Below, piece after piece: positions 44,775-55,729 of a DNA stretch of 64,000 bases. The translations under genes and the position numbers were made by a program. The notes beneath the pieces are model-generated. The model did not search any database and had not been told where the DNA came from. It worked only from the letters and a program-made list of their open reading frames with translations. This DNA comes from Lindgomyces ingoldianus (Eukaryota; Ascomycota; Dothideomycetes; Pleosporales; Lindgomycetaceae), in contig NW_022985202.1 in the NCBI RefSeq assembly GCF_010093535.1, positions 508,910 through 572,909 of the forward strand. Reading direction: 5' to 3'. Within the stretch, counting starts at the first letter, position 1, and each line of letters opens with the position of its first letter.

Positions 44775-46490
44775 CTAAAGAGGCAAAGCCGTGTCTTTCT
44801 GGTTGATTCCAGCCCATTCCAAGCTTTTTTTCCACAAGATCCCCTGCATATCCTCATTTTTGCTCAGTGTGTCCAACCGTTAGTTACGGAGCCTTTTGGA
44901 GGCTGTATAGTACAGTTACGGAAGAGGAGGCTGTTACTAACTAACTGTACGGAGGAGATGACGTCAGTGTACGGTTAGGATACAGTAACTGAAGTATATT
45001 GAAGTATTATGAAGTAATTGCGCTGAAGCTAAAGACTATACCTAATTAGGAAGTTGTGATACCCCTTGTGAGATCTACTGTTGTTGATCTTACTGTTTTA
45101 ATGTACTCTGTAAGCTTAGTCAGCTTACTAGTAACAGCGTTGTTACGTAACTAATTCTTCTGCAGTTAAAGAGCCTTTATTGTTGACCGCGTCGTTGATT
45201 GGGATAGGAATTGGGACATTATAATGGGCAAAAGAATAACGTAGATGGCATAGTTGCTGAATTTGTTAGAAGATTGCTAACAAAACAGGCAATAACGGCA
45301 TTCTCCGCATTAATCTCCGAACACGAGCCCCCTGGCCCTCAGCAACCTGCCTTCAACCGCCCAAAACCACCAAAAATCCTATATAACTACCGTAAACGGT
45401 TAGTACAGCAGCCTCATGTATAGTACAGTATACTGAGTAGATGCCCTGTACGTACGTACGTGACCAAAATCAGTGTACTGCAGTACTGTACTATTAGGTG
45501 TACTAACGGTTGGACACACTGTTTTTGCTCGCATCAGAGCTGTCCGCCTTCTTCCTCATAATAAAATATCCATCCTTGCCTGCATACTGTGGACCAACTG
45601 CAAGGTCAATGACATCCCTTGCCGCATCTGCGGATCGGCGAAAAGCGGGATTAAGCAGCTTGAGAAGAGGCTGTAACAAATTCGCAATATACACTTGGGT
45701 GGACCACATGCGGGGTACATCCGGGCCACTGAATGCCCGGGAGTCCAGAAGGCCCCCAGGGTCTACAGCCAGCGCGAACAATCCCTTCAAATCGTTGCTC
45801 TGTGTGTGCGTGTTAGCCAGTTTCCACAAATCTCTGGACTGTTTCTCTCCTTCCCTGCTTGAGTCTTCTATTGAGTTCATACATTGTCATTATTATAACG
45901 AGTTTGGAAAGACCGTAGCGTTGAAATCCACGACCAATGATCTCTTCTCCTTTATCAGGTGGTGGGTGTACAAGGAGATCTGGGTCATCGGGCAGGGTAG
46001 AAGGGAATTGTTGTAAAGCGGACTTCTCATGACTGTCGCTGGATAAGAAAACGATGCGACCTTGTTCAGGGTCGAAGGATCCTAAGAGTCGCAGAGACAT
46101 AGCGAAGTGGGCAATGTGGTTGATAGCTATAGAGCGCTCGTAGCCATCCGGAGTGAAGTTGAGGCCGCCATGTAGAGTCCAGCTCATAGCATTCCAGATA
46201 ACGGCTACGAGCGGCAAGATTTGCCCTCTAGCAATCTCGGATTGAATCTCATCCGTGAATTTTTGGACTGCGGCAAGTGAAGCGAGGTCGAGTTTGCGGA
46301 TAGATATATTTGCGTTAGCCGGAGACCGAGCAATGATTGCTCTAAGCTTCGCCGTGTTGGTATCCTGCTCGGAGTCGTCTCTTACTGTAAGAACGACAGT
46401 GCTTGTGGAGTAGTTTGAAAGAAGATAGCCAACGGCTGGGATGCCCAATGAGCTATTTGCGCCTGTAATGATGACTGTTCCCATTGGCAT
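44775..46490 (-). pseudogene. Short-chain dehydrogenase/reductase split by a hAT insertion
   Basis: From an ATG at 46490 the minus strand reads MPMGTVIITGANSSLG (cofactor-binding TGxxxxxG), RKLDLASLAAVQ, VAVIWNAMSW, IVFLSSDSH (catalytic Ser region), RYGLSKLVI (YxxxK) and later LFALAVDPGGL and GYFIMRKKADSSDASKN. There the frame runs into the hAT element at 45521. Beyond the element, from 44856 downward, it resumes as EDMQGILWKKSLEWAGIN and stops at 44775. Deleting the element and one copy of its 8-bp duplication restores this C-terminus in frame. A separate problem lies near 45850: two frames must be joined by either a 40-nt GT...CTAAC...CAG tract or a frameshift. Substrate unknown; its neighbours suggest secondary metabolism. 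Confidence 0.85.
44865..45521. mobile_element. hAT element family B, complete short copy (657 bp)
   Basis: Perfect 20-bp inverted ends (CAGTGTGTCCAACCGTTAGT at 44865-44884 and its complement at 45502-45521) and a perfect 8-bp target duplication TTTTTGCT (44857-44864, 45522-45529) define a hAT element inserted in the SDR coding sequence. The stop codon that now ends the SDR frame (45503-45505) lies inside the right inverted repeat. The length and the lack of a transposase mean it is non-autonomous; one plus-strand frame (45211-45423) may be a transposase leftover. It is only mildly AT-biased, so it is younger or less RIP-exposed than the family-A element at 1511. The left 270 bp match positions 55-323. 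Confidence 0.95.
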
Positions 46491-47397
46491 GTCCGCGGTG
46501 AAGAAGTGTAGATTTGCCCTTTTCGAGCGACCAGATGCCAATGTGAATAAATAGTAGAGCTGCTTGGAAAGACGCTGACAGGGCAATTGCGCTAATTAGC
46601 TGGAAACGGCTCACATGCATGCTACAAAGGATTCGCGACGCAATGTATCAATAATGTAGATACAACAGGTCGGTGCTTATTGGTAAAGCTGCCTATTAGC
46701 CGTTGGCACCGGTAAGGATCATAGACAAGTTGCAGCGGGTCACAAGAATATCCCTGCTATGGACACTCCACTAAAACATTGACATATTTTGAAAGTACTT
46801 GGAATTCTGAAGGATGAGTGGCAGCTAGGTGTACGCGTTCTACTGTGCCTCCTGTCCCATAAAATGGGGCGTATAATCCGTGTGATTTACGGCTGATACT
46901 GTATGGATACCTGGATACGGTTAATCAGTCATGCACCGCACCGAGCTCAGATGATTGCGGCACAGTTTTTCACCCAACAGCTCAGGGCCTAGGCTACGCC
47001 GCGTTCAATACTCCTCACCCTTTCCTTCGAGTCCTCCTTTTATTTAGAGTGCCTCGTGTAATTTGGTCATAAAAACATGTTGCCTCAGACTGTAACAGAT
47101 GCCATGGAGCTTTCCTCGGCAACATGACTTTGGATGACTCAGAACGTTGTCACATAGACATGCAGAGCCATTATTTGGGGAATTAGTAGTCCCTTTACGA
47201 CTGGCGACACTAGAGGCATCAAGTATGGAATGATTAGATTCCCCCAAGACGGTGTTGTAGAAGTAGAATTCGAATCCACGCGGTTTCGTACGCCGGTGAA
47301 TAAAGCCTAAGCCTCACCTCCATGGGTGGACTATTGTAGAACTCTTGAGAAATTTTGCCGTCTGTGCTACGGAAATTATTATCATGTTGCGCCTTCT
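46491..47397. other. Intergenic, no supported gene
   Basis: Should hold the promoter of the former SDR gene. The frame 47044-47247 (minus) has no motif. Nothing else recognised. Confidence 0.5.
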
Positions 47398-47575
47398 AAT
47401 CTTTGGTGTTTTGATTGAGAAGCCTGCGAAGAAATCAGGCGGCTATCGCGAGCATCAATTCTTGAACGACGCCAGCTGGGACCAGAATATTATAAATCAT
47501 TATAGCAAAGAGAGCGTGGCCTTTTTGAAACAGTTACAGGCGAAGTATGACCCGTCTAAAGCATTTCAGAGGTGA
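47398..47575 (+). pseudogene. BBE-like FAD-linked oxidoreductase, C-terminal fragment
   Basis: The text GVLIEKPAKKSGG, EHQFLNDASWDQNIINHYSK, VAFLKQLQAKYDPSKAFQ matches the berberine-bridge (BBE) C-terminal domain, whose hallmark is a Tyr/Asn-rich strand followed by L...AKYDP...FQ. Only this last piece of a roughly 480-residue protein is present, with no FAD-binding domain upstream, so it is a relic. An intact BBE-type gene lies at 51646-53149, whose corresponding end reads KVAAKYDPSSMFQ. Confidence 0.7.
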
Positions 47576-47779
47576 GTCAAAGATGGGTATAAGTGTCGCA
47601 CGTGATGCAAATCCACGTGACTCTACGTTCTATTTGTTTTCTGTTTAGGTCTGGCATGTTTTTATCCATTATATAATCACCTATGAGCCCGCTCTGTCCA
47701 GCGCCAGAGACCTTACACCTTAGCCCAACCGACCTAGTTTGGCTCTCACCGCCTAATTGACTGCTTGCACCTCTATATG

Positions 47780-48010
47780 CCCCCCTGCGATACCAGTTAT
47801 GGAGCTGATGGATAGCGCACATCTAGACACCATGGTGAGGGTGAACCACAGGAATCTCTCCCTTAGTACTCCTTGGCCTAGGGACAGAATAATTGAGGGT
47901 GCAAAGAACGCGAGGAAGAGCGCATTTGCGGTGAGCGAGAGGACAGAGCCCCAAAATGACATGCTGATAGGACATGTCTCCAAGGCGTATTGGTTGCGTG
48001 CTTCCCACGT
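47780..48010 (-). pseudogene. RTA1-like membrane protein, N-terminal fragment
   Basis: The minus-strand text MSFWGSVLSLTANALFLAFF, LSLGQGVLRERFLWFTLTMV fits the first two membrane helices of RTA1-like proteins (WGY.PSL..NA.F.ALF..S...HLGQG). Nothing of the remaining five helices is seen in a single frame. RTA1-like proteins are seven-helix membrane proteins linked to lipid or toxicant tolerance. Assigned from this one conserved block. Confidence 0.5.
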
Positions 48011-48598
48011 GTGAGCGAATATTGAGTACGTTAAAGATGCCATAGTAGCTGTAGAAAGCTCGAAGAAGTTCCGACGAAATGTAAACCAAAGAAGGACACA
48101 AAGCTCAGGCTAGAGTGACTCGACCACTAAGAACCTTTCTGTGTACCAATTTCGCTCCGAGCAAGGACGGTCTCGGTCGTTCTTCCGCCCGCTCGTAATG
48201 TGCGGAAAGAAAAACGGCTGTAATATGAAAAACTCCTGGAGAAGGAAGGAAGCATGACAGTGTTGGAGGAAGAGTCTTCCGAAAAGGCTGGTACGTGTGT
48301 CCATCCGCGGCCGATGTTTGAGCCGGTGAAGAATCCCGTCAGCGTCCCGACCTACGAGCAGCCCACCCACCGGGACTGCTGATTTCCCGCAGGCGTACTG
48401 CAATCCCCAATGATGGGCGATCACGTGAGGCCTTGGCTTTCTGTAGTACTCAGAGTATGACTGGTATGTTGCGAGTCATCTCCTGGCATTAGCCCAAAAT
48501 AAAAAGGCGAACACAACGAAAACACTTCGATACAAGGTGAGAAACGATGAGAAGCAGATATTGCGGTGGTCAATGAAAGGGGCTATAATTGCAGTAAT
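48011..48598. other. Intergenic, no supported gene
   Basis: Contains the 3' flank of the PTH11-like gene and probably decayed parts of the RTA1-like relic. The frame 48110-48424 (minus) has no recognisable motif. Confidence 0.45.
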
Positions 48599-50226
48599 TT
48601 AGAAGAAACTCCTTTCCCTACTAGCCTCCCTAGCCCCTGTTCTGTCCACAGTGTATGTAACCTCCGCTGTCTGCGTCTTCGTAATACCCCTGTCATCCAA
48701 AATCGCTGTCTTGCTATCCCCACTAGCACTGCTACGCGGGTTCCCTTCCTCTACCTCGTGCGTATGGGTCCAACTGCCGCCATCCACCAGCGTCTCCATC
48801 ATGACGTCGGAATCGTAGGGGCCACGCTTCCTTGTGTTCTTGCCGCGAGAACTGATGCCACCGATGGTGGGCATGTTCCCGGCTGAACCCGAGCCTTTGT
48901 AGTAATTTGAGTTCGATGTGCTGCTGAGGAGTCTGGGTGCGACGGTCCGCACGAATTGGCGGATGGTTGGCAGTGAGGCGCATATAATAAGAAGGTTTGC
49001 CTCGATAGTACTGGAGGAAGTGTAAGTGGATCTTCTTAACGCGGAGAAATCAAGGATACTTACACCCAATAATTGATTGGGCCAGCGACCCACGTGGAGT
49101 CGATTTGTTTGATCTCCGTGACGAGCAACACGAGGCGAACGAACGAGGTGATGACGGTTCTAGACAAGGGTTAGTCGTGTTAGCATCTAGGCGTATGAGA
49201 CCACTAAGATATCAAAACGCCCGAGCAATCCCGTGGAGCTCTTGTTTCCGCTAGAGGGGGAAAGCGTGAGTACGTACATTGAACCGAGCACAAACATCAG
49301 GATCAGCCCAGCTTTCTTGCTCCTTGACATCTGAAGACGGAGGACCATAGGGATTGGAATACTAATGATTAGGCAATCGACAATTACCCCAAAGGCCGCC
49401 GTGGCTTCGTACAATGCCGGGCGGTTGATACATTTACCGTCCGTAATAGTCAGGTCCCAACCCATTGCAATTGGACGGCAGGCAAAGATGGAGGAAAAGA
49501 AGATGCCAGTACTTGCGCCGACGTTGATGAACATGGTCGTATACGTGGCCCATCGGAACCATTTCGCCTGGTTCTGTAGCTGGATATAGAAGAGTAGGAG
49601 GACCAGTTTCGTGAGAGCAGTCGGTGGGGCGTAGACAATGCTGTGTATATACACGGCGTACTGGCGTGGATATCAGCACACTGTAAAAGTGACCGGGTCT
49701 AACCGGACGTACAAAATAATTTTCCTGAAATTTAGTGAAGGGTATCTCCCATGCATGGACGCCAATGTATTGATAAACGAAAGCTCCTACAAGCTTGCTC
49801 AGCGAATATACGTTTAACTCAGAAGAGGGGAAAGCACTTACGGACAATCAAGGCTTGAATTGCATTGGAAAATAGCTGCACGGGGCAGTGTTAGGAAGAG
49901 TCAAATGGCTCTGATGGGTCGTAAGAAGGGTTTGGACTCACCCATGCTACGATAAGGAGGCCTGGTTCTTAAAGTCAGCAACTTGACGTGAATACATCCA
50001 CCCGAGGGTAGGCTGAAAACACACCGTCGTCAAATGACAAGTGTTTGCGCACAATCGCCTTCACATATAATCGCTGGCCTAGAAAGAGGAGAGCCAGAAC
50101 ACTGCCCACACCCGTGAGCCAGTAACAGGTGATGTCTCCGTTCCTCTGGGGGTTGTCAAAGTCAACATTGTAGCCCTTAGGTGGAGGGAGAAGGGTGACG
50201 ACGCCGTTGGTGACAGGCAATGCCAT
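48599..50226 (-). CDS. PTH11-like / fungal rhodopsin-domain integral membrane protein
   Basis: Seven exons (50226-50025, 49967-49942, 49875-49842, 49786-49713, 49660-49278, 49159-49064, 49010-48599), introns of 52-118 bp, 408 residues in frame. Family text: LRL-type opening helix (LTGVGSVLALLFLGQRLYVK), HLSFDDE at the first splice junction, GVHAWEIPFTKFQENYF, YIHSIVYAPPTALTKLVLLLFY, IFFSSIFACRPIAMGWD, KCINRPALYEATAAFGVIVD, IPIPMVLRLQMSRSKKAGLI, TVITSFVRLVLLV, STWVAGPINYWVTIEANLLI, and LPTIRQF. This is the seven-helix rhodopsin-like core without the cysteine-rich CFEM domain. The tail (about 110 residues) is Ser/Thr-rich and cytoplasmic. Such proteins act as plasma-membrane sensors or accompany secondary-metabolite clusters. 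Six consistent introns make the model persuasive. Confidence 0.87.
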
Positions 50227-51645
50227 ATTGAAGCTGGCGATGACCGTAGTGTTGAGAACGCGAGAAACCTAGGGAAGAATCTGGGGAAAGATAGATCAGA
50301 TCATGCGAGAAATGGCTTTAACTTTCTCTTGCAAGTGGGTCTGGCCCAGCAGCAAGGTACAAATCGGTGCCGCAGATCTCCTACTACTTTCTGTAGTGCA
50401 CCCCTGCTGACTGACCGTTCCGTTCCCGTGTGCTCCCGCAGTTAGCGGACTCGCGTACAGGGTTCACGGTCAGGACTCTGACGATCCGAAGTTATGATCC
50501 ATGCGATACCGAAGAACAGATGGTCTGTGTCCCGGCGTACGAGATATGGCTGACCTTTAATTGGGCCAAAATATCTCTTAAAGGCAGGAGATAAGTCGCC
50601 CCCCTCAAAGTCTACTAAGCCAAATGACTACTAGTAGATAATAAGCGACAGGGTCATTAGTTTGCAATACAAACTCGCTAGAATTTAAATGTTATCGCTG
50701 CTTACGATATCTATCGGGCGATACAACTTCGACAGCAATCTCCGGATGTGTCCACACCAACCTTTAACACGCTATTATCCAACTAATTGTCGTCCATCTT
50801 GTTGTCCACCTAATTATCGCCCAGCTTTCAGTTTTTATCTAAATATTGTCGCAATTACACGATCGATAGGATCGGTGACGGCAGAAGGGGTAGATTATTT
50901 GTAGGTGGTCAAAGGTGTCGAGTAACTAGCCATATGTATGTAAGTGATAGCTATATTTAATTACGGGCAATTTGTATTACAAACAAATAATACTTCGCCT
51001 CTTATCCACAAGGAGCCATTTGGTAAAGCTGGCTAAGAGGGGGTGTGGGATTTATCCATTGCCAAGGAAGAGGGGTTGAGAAGGATTTGGCTCATGCAGA
51101 ACCTGCAACCTGGAATCCCTTCCGGGAAATATCCTCGACAGGAATAAGCAGCCTTCTTCACAGCTTACATGGACCATGCTCTTATGTCAGTGCTCGGGGT
51201 GCCTCTACCCAATGGCCATGCTTCGTACACAGCACTTATCATGACGGCCGGGTGGCTGACGTGAGATAGTCTCCATTAGAGGTCATAGCTCCGGTGACAT
51301 GATTTGAGAGACGGCGGGTCGGAGAGTAGAAGACGCGCAGGGATGGTGCAGGTCGATTGGATTTAATAAAGCTAGGGGGGTTCGTGCAATCGTTTGAGTG
51401 AACCTCCCTGGACTCACACGGTCACACCGCAGCCAGGCCGAATTCAATGTCTCATCATGTACTTGTATAACCACCTTCCTGCAGGCGCATTGCTCTCGCC
51501 GTTATTGCTATGCACAAATACGTGGGTGGCGACGGCATCGGCGACGAGTCAATCCTTCAACGGCGTCCGTCACTTTCTTTTCCTACCACTCCCCTCAATC
51601 TCATCACTCAGTCTCATCCTCCAATCTCATCCCTCAGCAATAATC
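50227..51645. other. Divergent promoter region, no supported gene
   Basis: Lies between the divergently transcribed PTH11-like and BBE-like genes, so both promoters should be here. Short frames (50689-50904, 51045-51269) lack motifs. The long frame of the BBE gene is open upstream to 51394 but lacks family text before the ATG at 51646. Confidence 0.5.
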
Positions 51646-53149
51646 ATGGACACTGATGAATTGACCCAGTGTAATCAACTCACGGCTGCGGGGTTGCAGG
51701 ACCTGGTCCTCCTGCCCCAGTCTGACGCCTACGTAGACCGCGAAGCTTCTTATTGGGCTGCCAACGTCCCGCTGCACCCTGATTGCATCGTCCAGCCACG
51801 CTCCACGGAGGAGGTGTCTCGTGTCGTCAAGGTTCTCGCCAAGGCCAACGGCCCTGTCGCCCTCCGTAGCGGTGGCCATACTCAGTGGGCGGGGTCTAAT
51901 GATGTCCACAAGGGGGTCACGATCGATCTGGGCCGGATGACTGATGTGACTTATGATACTCACTCCAAACTCGCCTCAATCCAACCCGGCCCGCGATGGG
52001 GCGATGTCTACCAGGAGCTTCTGAAGTATCATGTTTGTGTCACCGGCGGTCGTGATGGTAATGTGGGCATAGGAGGCTTCCTGACAGGCGGTGGGAACTC
52101 GTACTATGCGGGCCTCTACGGTTTGGCTTGCGATAACGTCGCTAACTTCGAGGTCGTCCTCGCCAATGGTGATATTGTCAATGCGAATGCCACCTCGCAC
52201 TCGGATCTCTGGACCGCTCTAAAGGGCGGCTCGGGGAACTTTGGCATCGTGACCCGTTTCGACATGTATACGTTTCCAGCGAAGAACCTCTGGGGTGGTA
52301 TCCGAGCCGCGGCCAGGAGCAAGGGGGATGAGCTAGCGCAGACGATGGTCGACTTTACGAACGACAATCACAAGAACCCGGAGGATGCGTACATCATTAA
52401 CTACACCTTTAACCCTGGGTCCTCGTCGGACATTCTCGTCGCCTATGTCGTTGTCGATACTAACGGCATAGTCAACGCATCGGCATTCGATAAGATCCTG
52501 AAGGTACCGGTGGTCGTGGACGACGTCAAGACGAGGACCATGGCGAACATGGCTAACAGTTACCTGCTTCCGAGCGACCAACAGTAGGTTTGCTGCTCAT
52601 CTCCACCCTTGCCCGTATACCGCAAATTACTTGACTAATGGGACCAGGCAAGTCTGGTTCTCACTCACCTTTAAGAACGATGTCAGGGTCATTAAGAGGG
52701 CGGGTGAAATGCACGATAAGCTAGTCAGCGAACTCAAGGGCCTAATACCGGCCGGCAACTTCACGACTCAGTGCCTTTTCCAGCCCATCCCGACTCTCTT
52801 CGCCGAACATTCGGTTCAGCGTGGAGGCAATATGCTAGGTCTCGATAAGGTCAAGGAGAATGCGCTTTTATGGCTGATCACCGGCGCCACGGAGACTCCT
52901 GAGCAACAGATGATCATGCGGGAGAAGTTGACGGCCTTTTCGGCCACGCTTGAGAAGTTTGCCGAATCCAAGGGCCTCACCGTCAATTGGCAGTATTTGA
53001 ATTACGTCGACGAGACGCAGAATCCGCTGAAGAGCTACGGACAGTACAATATCAACTTCATCCGTAAGGTCGCGGCCAAATATGATCCGTCTAGTATGTT
53101 CCAGAAGAAGGTAGTGTCGGGTTGGAAGATTTCAAAAGTCGATGCATGA
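51646..53149 (+). CDS. BBE-like FAD-linked oxidoreductase
   Basis: Two exons (51646-52583, 52648-53149) with a 64-bp intron (donor GTAGGT, branch CTAAT) encode 479 residues. The FAD-binding PCMH fold shows PDCIVQPRSTEEVSRVVKVL, ALRSGGHTQWAGSN with the His used for covalent flavin linkage, GVTIDLGRMTDVTYD, CVTGGRDGNVGIGGFLTGGG, YGLACDNVANFEVVLANGD and GGSGNFGIVTRFDMY. The BBE C-terminal domain ends with NYVDETQNPLKSYG and KYDPSSMFQ. No signal peptide is seen from this start. Relatives oxidise alcohols or amines or form rings in natural-product pathways, with O2 as acceptor. It lies 986 bp upstream of a terpene cyclase on the same strand, so it may tailor that product. The frame is intact. Confidence 0.9.
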
Positions 53150-54135
53150 TTTAAGTGTTATGTCCGGTAAGGTAGTATGGTGTATAGAGCGGGGTTCTTT
53201 GAATCAAACTAAACCGGAATTGTGTATGTTTGCTTCTATGTGAGTTCAGGGCTAATTTGCTTGCAAGAGTTAAAGATTATCGCACGGCGGGGACTCGTGC
53301 CATATCCCAAGGCTAGTGCCAAGCACTGGCACAAATCGTTGCTCCAGCAGCACCGAACCCCGTCGCGGCACTCTGCAAGTTTACTAAAAACCGAATCCTA
53401 ACGGCCCGGCCCGGCAGCAGGGGCGGGACCGCTTCGGCCTACGAATGGAGATGCAACAGGCAACACAAATGTTGATCGAGTTGACAGTGTCCCTACTGAA
53501 ATAGCCCACTTTCCCGATCCCTCTGCTACACGCGGCATTATCTCTTATCAGGATCAAACCACTCCATGCCCCCAGGACTTGCCGTGACGCTGTACGTGAA
53601 TCCTCAGAGCTCCTTCGTGTAGTGGGCACAGCGATTATTATTGAAGGCCCAATTACCTGCGGAATCATCGGCAACTTTGAAGGATGGGATGCCTAGATTG
53701 CTCCACGGCGCAAGGTTTTAGAGGTCGTAGGGATCAGATCCTTCGAGTTTGGAACTCGTAGGGATTGAATCCTTCGAGATCCTTCGGGGATGGAGGCCGA
53801 AGTGATCAGATCCTTCGATTCCAGGCTCCAGCATCGCATCGTATTACACGCAAGATAAGGCATGGTATCACTGGAGAATTTCTCAAAGCATTTGGGATGG
53901 CAGAAAAGAGCCAGGATACACACCGACCCCCTGCGGATCCTCATTTGCTTCAATTACTTGCCAGAACGGAGTTGTGCGCCGACAAAGGCATTGGCCAGTC
54001 GTACTTGGCTCAGGTATTACTGCAAGACCAGTGCAGGTTATCTATATATTAAACGGCTTTGATAAATAGCTTGCCACTGTCAACGTCTAGTTCAAGCATT
54101 CAATTCAAAAATTATCCAAGTGCTCACATTCATCA
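53150..54135. other. Intergenic with a repeated ATCCTTCG motif
   Basis: The stretch 53730-53825 contains four copies of ATCCTTCG(A/G) in about 95 bp (near 53738, 53769, 53780 and 53811), some with GATC just before. This is the promoter side of the terpene cyclase (start 54136) and the copies could be a cluster-specific regulator's site, or simply a degenerate repeat. No gene was recognised; the frame at 53765-54052 overlaps the repeat and has no motif. Confidence 0.4.
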
Positions 54136-55344
54136 ATGGAATACCGGTTCTCCAACCCTGTCAGCCCTTCGCGGTATGATTCGAAAGGACTCATCGCCGA
54201 CATCCCCGTTCGAAAAAACATATTTTCTGAGGCGGAATACGTTGGATCCATTCGCGCCCAAGAAGATTGGAATGTCCTCGTTGCTCCTATTGGAGAGTTC
54301 AACGGTGGTCTCGATCCGGAATTGTCCTTCGTGTCGGTATCCATACCAGAGTGTCTCCCAGAGCGCCTTGAGATAATTTCATATGCAAATGAATTCGCGT
54401 TTATTTATGACGGTAAGCAGGCTTTATTACCTTTAGTACATGATTGTCTGACCATCGACGTGCCAAAGACGCCACCGAAAATATTGCTCATGATAAAGTA
54501 AGGCTAGCTCTATGAAATAATTAAAACTAAGACCTCTTTGACACAATTTAGGCTAGCGAGTCAATGAACGAAACCCTCGAATTGTTTCTCCAGGGCGCCA
54601 CAACGGGTTATATAAACCCTCAGGGAAGTGGTAAAAACAAGATCCAAGCCCAGATTTTCAATGAAATGGTCGCTATTGATCGACCTCGGGCTTTGGTCAC
54701 CATGAAAGCATGGGCCGAGTTTTTGCAACTCACATCAAGCCGAGATCGCAGCGTTAAATTCGACACTCTGGATGAGTACATTCCCTATAGGGTATGGGAT
54801 GTTGGACAAATGTTAGTCTCATTTTTCCTTGATAGGTTGTATTTCAATATGTTTTTTTTTTTTTTTCACTCGCTGACGCCACGAAAGGCTAATGTTCGGC
54901 CTCGTCACTTTTGGAATGGGCTTGACAATTCCAGAGAATGACATAGAACGGAGCACTGAAGCCACACGATCAGCCTTCGCAGTTATTGCCCTGACGAACG
55001 ATTTATTTTCCTGGGAGAGAGAACGTGATGCAGCGAAACGGGACAACATGCCACATGTAGTCAATGCTGTCTGGGTCATCATGGGCCAGCACTCCGTCAG
55101 TGAAGAAGAAGCCAAGCAAATTTGTCACTCGAAGATCGTCGAATTGGTTCAAGACTACAAGCGTATCGTTGAGCAGTACAAGAAGGACGAGTCAGTCTGC
55201 CTGGACTTGAGAAGATACATCGAAGCGCTACAGTACAACATAAGTGGTAACCTAGCTTGGAGTTTGACTTGTCCACGGTACCATCCAGAGACAAAATTGA
55301 ACGCATGCCAGGCGTGGATGCGACAACGACTTACACCGAACTAG
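54136..55344 (+). CDS. Class I terpene cyclase, fusicoccadiene synthase-like cyclase domain (stand-alone)
   Basis: Four exons (54136-54412, 54469-54497, 54552-54811, 54888-55344), introns of 56, 54 and 76 bp, 340 residues. The start (MEYRFSNPVSPSRYDSKGL) and IPECLPERLEIISYANEFAF follow the cyclase half of fungal di/sesterterpene synthases such as fusicoccadiene synthase. Splicing the first intron creates the metal-binding motif DDATE at residues 92-96; the NSE motif NDLFSWERE is at 226-234; the conserved RY pair is at 319-320. Thus all class I catalytic motifs are present. The chimeric relatives carry a C-terminal prenyltransferase domain, but this protein stops right after the cyclase, so prenyl diphosphate must come from another enzyme. 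The tiny 29-nt second exon is easily missed by gene finders. Product unknown. Confidence 0.9.
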
Positions 55345-55729
55345 GTCAGTTCCACGAGGCAAGATCTGATCGCAGGAATATCAAATTTAGGTGCTTAGGT
55401 GGGCGTCGAAGGGCTTGTAGTTGCTACGTGTGTTTCTGTCATTGCAGCTAACAGCATCTTTCTTGTCGGCAGGAGAATTGTCACACAAATGCTAGAACTG
55501 AAATAAGTGGAACGCCCTCTTCACAGCGGAACATCCACATATATAGCCCGCCACTCTTCCATTCATAGTTCCAAATAATATTCTTTTCACTCTAATATCA
55601 ATACATCGATGCAATTGAGCGTGGAGTCGTTACTGTCCACTGTCCATCCCTCTCCATATTTTTAGATGCACTTTGGCACCTTGGTGTAGGGTCCTACGGC
55701 CTAAGGATCGCTCAAGTTAAGCTAAGGAG
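55345..55729. other. Intergenic, no supported gene
   Basis: The 3' flank of the terpene cyclase. No sign of a prenyltransferase domain in any frame here. Ends at a decayed NLR N-terminal domain. Confidence 0.5.

Noticed and set aside
45820..45870. A 28-nt intron GTGGAA...CACACAG in the SDR
   Set aside because: Too short for splicing; the 40-nt alternative or a frameshift explains the frame change better.
54413..54442. First AG (54436) as the acceptor of the terpene cyclase's first intron
   Set aside because: It puts the next exon out of frame with the conserved HDKASESMNETL text and gives no aspartate-rich motif; the AG at 54467-54468 restores both.
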